Below, piece by piece: positions 58,593 to 64,000 of a stretch of 64,000 bases of DNA (positions within the stretch are counted from its first letter, which is position 1; the number at the start of each line of letters is the position of its first letter). Position numbers and translations under genes: made by a program. The DNA is from Nocardioidaceae bacterium (GTDB lineage: Bacteria > Actinomycetota > Actinomycetes > Propionibacteriales > Nocardioidaceae). The stretch covers positions 1 to 64,000 of the forward strand of contig JACJWW010000003.1 of NCBI GenBank assembly GCA_020636935.1, given 5' to 3'. Below the pieces are notes generated by a model. That model ran no database searches. It had not been told where the DNA came from and worked only from the letters and a program-made list of their open reading frames with translations.

Positions 58593-58937
58593 TCAGTCGG
58601 CAGCCAGCTGGTAGGGCTTGGCGATTGCTTCGCTGAGTTGGGCGATCGAAAAGACCCGCTTGAACTCCGCAAACATGCGTCCGGCAAACCAAACCTGCAC
58701 TGTCGGCAGGGTGAAGATGTCGGCTTGGGCGCATTGGGCGGAGTCGGCTCCCTGGCAGTCGAGATAGGCCAGAGCCATCCGCGGATATTCGTCGCGGATC
58801 AGCGTCTCGATCTTGGGGGTCACCGCTTGGCAGACACTGCAGTCTTTGCCGCCGTAGATGACAACGACTGCCTCGCTCTTAAGGCGGGTCAGCTCGTCGG
58901 GGTCAGGCGTGTGCAAATTGCTGATCGGTGTAGGCAC
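58593..58937 (-). CDS. thioredoxin-family protein
   Basis: 114 residues. The redox motif is C33-S-V-C36 ('YGGKDCSVCQAVTP'), with cis-Pro in 'DIFTLPTVQVWFAG'. A thiol-disulfide oxidoreductase of the thioredoxin fold; partner unknown. The assigned start overlaps the end of the SRPBCC gene by 35 bp; a TTG at 58916 would reduce the overlap. Confidence 0.8.
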   Translation of the reverse strand: MPTPISNLHTPDPDELTRLKSEAVVVIYGGKDCSVCQAVTPKIETLIRDEYPRMALAYLDCQGADSAQCAQADIFTLPTVQVWFAGRMFAEFKRVFSIAQLSEAIAKPYQLAAD

Positions 58938-59415
58938 GGAGGTTTTTCAAGAACTTCTTGAAGCCCAAGTCGAGCAGCGGTTTGCTGGGCGCCAAGGTGA
59001 AGCGTGCGACTCCAGTGACCTCCAATGCGAGGGTCCAGGTGAGGCGGCAGCCATCAGCTGTGGGTACGACGTCGTAGCGCTCGGCAAATGCTTTGATCCG
59101 CTTTTCGGAGGCCTCGTTGAAGCGGAAGGCCAGCATCGTGTGCTCCTCCCAAGCCAAGAACTCTTCGGCGCCAAGCAGCCCGCCCATCATGGTGACCGTG
59201 CGCATCGTGCCCACGCCACGCGGCTCGGGGGTGGTCCACTCGACATTGGTGATCACCTTCGCCCACTTCGGCCACGAGCTCGCATCAGCCAGCACCTCAA
59301 AGAGCTGCTCGGGGGTGATGTTGAGCTCGACGCTATTGGAGAAGCGGTTTGCTGCCGAGTCGATGAAGTCGAGCCCGACCCGGTCACAGGGGTGCATCTG
59401 CTTAGCCATCACCAC
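58903..59415 (-). CDS. SRPBCC/polyketide cyclase-like lipid-binding protein
   Basis: 170 residues. 'SNSVELNITPEQLFEVLADA', then 'SSWPKWAKVITNVEWTTPEP' and 'TMLAFRFNEASEKRIKAFAE', show the START/Bet v1-like fold of the SRPBCC superfamily. Such proteins bind small hydrophobic ligands; ligand unknown. The start may be the ATG two codons into the frame (MAKQMHP). Confidence 0.8.
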   Translation of the reverse strand: MVMAKQMHPCDRVGLDFIDSAANRFSNSVELNITPEQLFEVLADASSWPKWAKVITNVEWTTPEPRGVGTMRTVTMMGGLLGAEEFLAWEEHTMLAFRFNEASEKRIKAFAERYDVVPTADGCRLTWTLALEVTGVARFTLAPSKPLLDLGFKKFLKNLRAYTDQQFAHA

Positions 59416-59493
59416 AGCCTAGGGCACGCTCCCCGTCCACGACACTCGCGATTGGGCGAGACCTGGCTTGCCCAATCGGGTTGACTTAGCCAT

Positions 59494-61872
59494 ATGCCAA
59501 CCAGCACTCCACAAGCCAGCGGACTCCCCTTGACAGACCAGATCAGTCTGCTTTCGGGGTACGACGTGTGGCACACGCAGAGCCTGCCGGGAGCACCCGG
59601 CGTACGCCTAGCTGATGGGCCGCATGGGTTGCGGGTGCAGCCCGGTGACTCCGATCATCTCGGCCTGGCCGCGTCACAACCAGCGACCTGCTTCCCGCCG
59701 GCGGTCACTCTGGCGAGCAGTTGGGATGCAGACCTGGTCGCCGAAGTTGGGTCCGCGATCGCCGTGGAGGCCCGAGGGCTCGGTGTGGGCGTAGTGCTTG
59801 GCCCGGGGCTCAATATCAAACGACACCCGTTGTGTGGCCGCAACTTTGAATACTTCTCCGAAGACCCGCTGGTGTCAGGCGTGCTGGCTGCAGCCATGGC
59901 TGAGGGCATCCAGGTCAGTGGTGAGGTCGGGGCTTGTCCAAAGCATTTCGCGGTCAACAATCAGGAATACCACCGCTTCGTCAGCGACGTGATCGTCGAC
60001 GAGCGCACGCTACGCGAGCTCTATCTCGCCGGCTTCGAGCGCGTCGTCAAGCAGGCCCGCCCGTGGGCGATCATGGCGGCCTACAACCTGGTCAACGGCC
60101 AGCCGTGCAGCGCCCACAGCCACCTGCTCGGTGACATCCTGCGGCAGGAGTGGGAGTACGACGGACTCGTGATGAGCGACTGGGGGGCGACCACCCAGCG
60201 CCCTGCCGGCGTGGCTGCGGGCATGGATCTTGAGATGCCCGCCAGCGCCGGGCTGTACGACGATCAGCTCGCGACCGCGGTGGCGGCGAGCACCCTCGCG
60301 GCTGAGGCAGTGACTGCTTGTGCCCAGCGGGTGATCGACTTGTCTGGCAAGGTCCACGCAAAGCCGGGCACTACCCCAGTGGTGCCCCACGAGGCGCATG
60401 ACACTCTGGCCCGCAAGGCCGCAGCAGCTGGCACTGTCCTCCTGCAAAACGACGGCCTCCTCCCGCTGTCCCCCGACGTGTCGATCGGCCTGATCGGGGC
60501 CTTCGCGCAGACTCCTCGCTATCAGGGCACGGGCAGTTCGCAGGTCAATCCGGTCAAGGTGACCACTGCTCAGGATGCTTTCGCAGCCCACCCAGGCGAG
60601 GTGCTTTTTGCGGCCGGCTACAACGCCACCCGAGCCACCCCCGACTCCGAGTTGATCGCCGAAGCGGTGTCGGTGGCCAAGCAGGTCGATGTCTGCGTGG
60701 TCATGGTCGGGTTGCCCGGCACATATGAGTCAGAGGGTTTCGACCGCGAGCAACTCGATCTGCCGCAACAACACAACGAGCTCGTCCGGGCTGTTGCCGC
60801 GGCCAATCCGCGCACGGTGGTGGCCTTGTCCAATGGTGCGCCGGTGCTGATGCCGTGGCGGGGCGAGGTCGCTGCGATCGTGGAGACCTATCTTGGTGGC
60901 CAGGCCAGCGGTGGAGCGCTGTATGACGTCATCACCGGCGCCGCCGAGCCCGGGGGCCGCCTGGCTGAGACCTTCCCCGCGTCACTGGAGCAGGTGGCGG
61001 CCAATCCGTATTTCCCCGGCACACCACACCAGGTGCAATATCGCGAGGGCCTCTTCGTCGGCTATCGCCATCACACCACCGCTGGCCTAGAGCCGCTCTT
61101 CGCCTTCGGCCATGGCTTGTCCTACACCACCTTCGAGTGGGGGCCGGTGTCGCTTAGCGCCAAGGCGATCAAGGTCGGTGAGCCCGTGAGCGCCCAGGTG
61201 CAGGTCACCAACACCGGGTCGCGCACTGGCAGCGAGGTCGTGCAGATCTATGTATGCGACCAGACTGGCGTCGTACTCCGACCCACCCGCACCCTGGCTG
61301 GTTGGGCCAAAGTGCAGTTTGCCCCCGGGGAGACGGCCGTGTGCGAGGTTGAGCTCGACCCGCGGGCCTTTGCCTTCTACGACGTACTCCGCGGCGAATG
61401 GGCCACCCCGTCTGGCCGCTTCACGATCGAGGCAGCAAGGTCGAGCATCGACATCTCCTCGACTGCCGAGCTGGAGATCACCGGCGGCGTCGAGTCGTCA
61501 GCCGAGCCACCGAGCGTGAGCCCAATCGCGACCAGCGATGCTGACTTCCGCAGCCGGTTGGGCCGCGAGATCCCGCAGGCTCGGCATACTCGCCCGTTCA
61601 CGGTCGACTCGACCTTGGGCGAGATCAAACGCACCTTCGTGGGCGGCTTGCTGGTCAAGGCGGTGGCCGCCAACAACCCGGTCGACGTGGAGTCCGATGA
61701 CGCGGCTAGTCAGCTCATGTTGGAGCGTTCGCTCGCGGAGCTGCCGTTGCGTGCGGTCGCGATCTTCTCGCAAGGCAAGATCAAACTACCGACCTTGAAT
61801 CTCCTCGTGAAGGTGCTCAACGGCGACTATTCCGGCATCGCCAAGTGGATGTTGGCGCGCTCCAAGCGTTAA
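59494..61872 (+). CDS. glycoside hydrolase family 3 (beta-glucosidase)
   Basis: 792 residues. 'RLADGPHGLRVQPG' and 'GLNIKRHPLCGRNFEYFSED' form the substrate pocket, D229 in 'DGLVMSDWGATT' is the nucleophile. The alpha/beta sandwich ('CVVMVGLPGTYESEGFDREQ') and the C-terminal fibronectin-III-like domain ('QVTNTGSRTGSEVVQIYV') follow, then a ~130-residue extra C-terminal part ('LRAVAIFSQGKIKLPTLN' region) seen in GH3 proteins with an added helical tail. No signal peptide, so it acts on imported oligosaccharides or glycosides. Confidence 0.92.
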   Translation: MPTSTPQASGLPLTDQISLLSGYDVWHTQSLPGAPGVRLADGPHGLRVQPGDSDHLGLAASQPATCFPPAVTLASSWDADLVAEVGSAIAVEARGLGVGVVLGPGLNIKRHPLCGRNFEYFSEDPLVSGVLAAAMAEGIQVSGEVGACPKHFAVNNQEYHRFVSDVIVDERTLRELYLAGFERVVKQARPWAIMAAYNLVNGQPCSAHSHLLGDILRQEWEYDGLVMSDWGATTQRPAGVAAGMDLEMPASAGLYDDQLATAVAASTLAAEAVTACAQRVIDLSGKVHAKPGTTPVVPHEAHDTLARKAAAAGTVLLQNDGLLPLSPDVSIGLIGAFAQTPRYQGTGSSQVNPVKVTTAQDAFAAHPGEVLFAAGYNATRATPDSELIAEAVSVAKQVDVCVVMVGLPGTYESEGFDREQLDLPQQHNELVRAVAAANPRTVVALSNGAPVLMPWRGEVAAIVETYLGGQASGGALYDVITGAAEPGGRLAETFPASLEQVAANPYFPGTPHQVQYREGLFVGYRHHTTAGLEPLFAFGHGLSYTTFEWGPVSLSAKAIKVGEPVSAQVQVTNTGSRTGSEVVQIYVCDQTGVVLRPTRTLAGWAKVQFAPGETAVCEVELDPRAFAFYDVLRGEWATPSGRFTIEAARSSIDISSTAELEITGGVESSAEPPSVSPIATSDADFRSRLGREIPQARHTRPFTVDSTLGEIKRTFVGGLLVKAVAANNPVDVESDDAASQLMLERSLAELPLRAVAIFSQGKIKLPTLNLLVKVLNGDYSGIAKWMLARSKR

Positions 61873-63341
61873 CGAGGAGCGACCTTCACCGTCACCTTGC
61901 TGACACCGGGGTTGGCCTTGACCGTCAACTCGAGTGCGTTGTCGGCCGAGGTGACCACGCCACCAGTCACGGTGGCCACATAGCCGTCTGGATAGTTGAT
62001 CGCGGGTACGGCGATCACGGAGGTGCCCTGGTTGAAGCTGCCGCCGCTGACCTTGGCCGTGTTGTAATTCAGGGTGAATACACCGGTGCCACGGTCGATG
62101 CCGTACTTCGTCGGCGTACCAGCCACCAGGCGCGGGTGCGGCACGGCCAGACCCTTGAGCTTTTGCCAGCGCACATTGGTGCCGGTGGGCGGCAACGATG
62201 GGAGATTGACCAACGCTTGACCCTGCAAGTCGGCAGTCGTGGGGTCATCACAACCGCAATAGGCCCACTCTTGTTGACCGATCATGTTGCGGGCCGCGAC
62301 GTCGATGTGGGAGTTGATGATCCCGATGTCATCCATCGCCCCCCATTCGGAGAGGATCAGCGCCGAGCCTGCCGCACGGGCATTCATCGCGGCCATGTCG
62401 ACACCGAGCTGGTCGCTCCAGTCGCAGCCTTCTTGGGTCTTGGTGGCATTGGCCATCAGGCAATAGGAGTGGAAGGACAAGGCCCGGTTGTTGACATCTG
62501 GCGCCGGCCCGGTGATCACCCACAAGAAGCCGCCATTGCTGGTGGAGAAGGGCTCGTAGAAGACGATGCCCTCAGGCGATGCCGTCCGGATCGCCTTGGC
62601 CGCCTTGTCTTGGGCCGCCGAGAGACCAGCGGTCGACTTGGGACAGGCGTTGAAGAAGCAAGTGAAGATCTCAGAGCCCGGCATCGGCTCGTTCATGAGG
62701 TCATAGCCAAGCAACCCGGGAGTGTCGGCGAAGATGCTGGCCACATGGCCCCACATCGCGGCAAACCGCTCTTGCAGGCCTACGCCGCCGGGACCGGGCT
62801 CGTTAAACCAAAAAGAGTCGAAAGCGCGTTTGAGGGCGAAGTTGAAGATGTAGTCGGTGCCAAATCCAATCACGGGCCAATTCCAAAAACCATGATCGAT
62901 GGTCGCCCAGTCGGGGAATCCTTGGCCGTTGTATTTCTGGTTGAACTGGTCTTGATGGAAGTCAAGCATCGTGGTGATGCCATGGTCAGCCAGCATCTGC
63001 GCAGTCTGCTTCAGACCGTTTAGATAGGCGTCGTCGTAGACCCCTGGTTGGGGCTCGGCGGCCTTCCAGTTGAGGCCCAATCGCACACTGTCGAAACCGT
63101 TATCGGCCAAGAACTGGGCGTCGTCATCAGAGAAGCCGATCACCGAAGGCAGATATGGGCTGCGCTTGTAGACCATGTTGATGCCCGAGGTGATGAAGAC
63201 TCGGCCTTGAGCATCAGTGATCCACCGGCCACTGGTCTTGAATGGCCCGTTCAGGTCGCCACTGGCTGCGGCCGGCCCGGCCATGAGTGGGATGACCACA
63301 CCGATTGCCGCCACGATCGCGACCACAAAGCGTTTCAACAC
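61869..63341 (-). CDS. secreted GH5 glycosidase, endoglycoceramidase-like
   Basis: 490 residues from GTG 63341, chosen for the GGAAGGGG ribosome binding site. A signal peptide (MLKRFVVAIVAAIGVV... AAASG) directs secretion. The GH5 barrel has the acid/base Glu in 'LLGYDLMNEPMPG' and the nucleophile Glu in 'ALILSEWGAMDD'; 'MLDFHQDQFNQKYNGQGFPD' and 'NGFDSVRLGLNW' are typical of the endoglycoceramidase subgroup. A C-terminal beta-sandwich closes the protein. It may release oligosaccharide from glycolipids. Convergent with the GH3 gene (4-bp overlap at the stops). Confidence 0.85.
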   Translation of the reverse strand: MLKRFVVAIVAAIGVVIPLMAGPAAASGDLNGPFKTSGRWITDAQGRVFITSGINMVYKRSPYLPSVIGFSDDDAQFLADNGFDSVRLGLNWKAAEPQPGVYDDAYLNGLKQTAQMLADHGITTMLDFHQDQFNQKYNGQGFPDWATIDHGFWNWPVIGFGTDYIFNFALKRAFDSFWFNEPGPGGVGLQERFAAMWGHVASIFADTPGLLGYDLMNEPMPGSEIFTCFFNACPKSTAGLSAAQDKAAKAIRTASPEGIVFYEPFSTSNGGFLWVITGPAPDVNNRALSFHSYCLMANATKTQEGCDWSDQLGVDMAAMNARAAGSALILSEWGAMDDIGIINSHIDVAARNMIGQQEWAYCGCDDPTTADLQGQALVNLPSLPPTGTNVRWQKLKGLAVPHPRLVAGTPTKYGIDRGTGVFTLNYNTAKVSGGSFNQGTSVIAVPAINYPDGYVATVTGGVVTSADNALELTVKANPGVSKVTVKVAPR

Positions 63342-63444
63342 GCCGACCCCTTCCATCGAGATGGGTCCAGCGCCCACCGCGGGGTCAAGTCGATCATGAC
63401 CCAGCTCACATGTGAAGCACAGGGGTCTGGGTGGGCCAGACAGG

Positions 63445-64000
63445 TCAATCCAGATGCTTCAAGGCTTCACGCCGCGACAGCGGGCTGAGCCGCTCACCCC
63501 ACTCGCCGACCTGGGCTCGCACCCAGTCAGGGTCAGTGCGGGCATATTGCCGCAAAGCCCAACCAATCGCCTTGCGCAACCAAAAGGACTCGTCAGCCAG
63601 ATTGGCTTCGATCACCTCTGCCAGCAGGGTCGGGTCGGTCGCCTCTTTGCGGCCGAGTTGGCAGAGTACGGCGGAGCGCCGCACCCACAGGTCGTCATCG
63701 TGCGCCCACTGCCTGATCACCGGGGCGAGGGTCTCGGGGTACGCCGCCACGATCGGCCCGAGCACATGCTGGGAAGCCTCGTCTACCAGATCCCACCAGG
63801 CGCCCTGCACGATCAGGTGCCGCGCCAAGGGCAGGGCGTCGGGGTCGAGCCAACGGCGGCCATGTCTGGCCATGGCGAGCGCGGCATAGCGCTCTTCGCG
63901 GTGAGTCGCTTCGTCGTACATCACCTTGATCGTGGCCTCCCACTCCTCACGAGTCGGCGACCACGACTTGAGCAGAGGGCGCAACAGTGGGCGCAGTTGA
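63445..64000 (-). CDS. AlkD-like DNA alkylation repair protein (5' end beyond the window)
   Basis: The frame is open to the window edge, so the N-terminus is missing. Visible are HEAT-like helical repeats: 'WEATIKVMYDEATHREERYA', 'WWDLVDEASQHVLGPIVA', 'DDDLWVRRSAVLCQLGRK' and 'ESFWLRKAIGWALRQYARTD', with the Trp and Asp residues that AlkD/AlkC glycosylases use to grip alkylated bases. It excises 3- and 7-alkylpurines. A TTG at 63984 could also be read as a start, but the preceding residues (RPLLRPLL) continue the family pattern. Confidence 0.82.
   Translation of the reverse strand, partial: QLRPLLRPLLKSWSPTREEWEATIKVMYDEATHREERYAALAMARHGRRWLDPDALPLARHLIVQGAWWDLVDEASQHVLGPIVAAYPETLAPVIRQWAHDDDLWVRRSAVLCQLGRKEATDPTLLAEVIEANLADESFWLRKAIGWALRQYARTDPDWVRAQVGEWGERLSPLSRREALKHLD

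Overview
This is a high-GC, gene-dense chromosomal segment. Frequent GTG starts, many ATGA/GTGA stop-start overlaps, a CopZ-CopA-CsoR copper operon, WS/DGAT wax-ester synthase, AMACR-type racemase, MT0933-type antitoxins and several (beta)-oxidation operons all point to an actinobacterium. A Propionibacteriales/Nocardioides-like lineage is my inference from protein flavour only. The first gene (bPH2 protein) and the last (AlkD-like) run off the window. I recognised no rRNA or tRNA gene and no CRISPR array.

Layout. (1) 1-4.1 kb: end of a PH-domain protein, then a coupled minus-strand operon acyl-CoA dehydrogenase > SDR > APH-like phosphotransferase > histidine phosphatase. (2) 4.3-14.7 kb: an accessory island of toxin-antitoxin and mobile debris: PIN/HTH pair, TacAT-like GNAT pair, Fic remnant, MazEF pair, nucleotidyltransferases (MNT and AbiEii-like), RHH antitoxin, transposase remnant. 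It includes a locus with a 58-aa Ser/Lys/Gly protein and a Swt1-like HEPN domain fused to pentapeptide repeats, flanked by two copies of a ~172-nt element that looks like a structured RNA. (3) 14.7-24.9 kb: fatty-acid catabolism (fadB, fadA, alpha-methylacyl-CoA racemase, fadH), a GH1-like protein lacking its acid/base glutamate, pirin, and an FAD amine-oxidase-like protein. (4) 24.9-34.4 kb: penicillin-binding lipoprotein, EcsC protein, ATL DNA-repair protein, VWA protein, DapB-like oxidoreductase, pntAB transhydrogenase.

(5) 34.4-43.2 kb: nine minus-strand genes, each overlapping the next by 4-8 bp: KAS III-like synthase, AurF-like diiron oxygenase, carrier protein, amino acid:[carrier protein] ligase (SerRS-like), extended SDR, phosphopantetheinyl transferase, DUF3419(BtaA-like)-GNAT fusion, MFS exporter, second DUF3419. 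It reads as a compact biosynthetic gene cluster for a small, amino-acid-derived, N-oxidised metabolite, without NRPS or PKS. This is my leading candidate for an undescribed system. (6) 43.2-47.6 kb: dnaB with a leader rich in DnaA-box-like sequences, a DUF3800 gene, a CMD/AhpD-like protein. (7) 47.6-53.2 kb: LLM oxidoreductase, then an operon of PIG-L deacetylase, S1P-lyase-like PLP enzyme, FGGY kinase and P1 peptidase, which could form a deacetylate/phosphorylate/cleave catabolic route. (8) 53.3-64 kb: alpha/beta hydrolase and WS/DGAT, the copper operon behind a CsoR operator, a thioredoxin-like and an SRPBCC protein, GH3 and GH5 glycosidases, and AlkD.

Functions are read from motifs and family memory only; no database search was possible.
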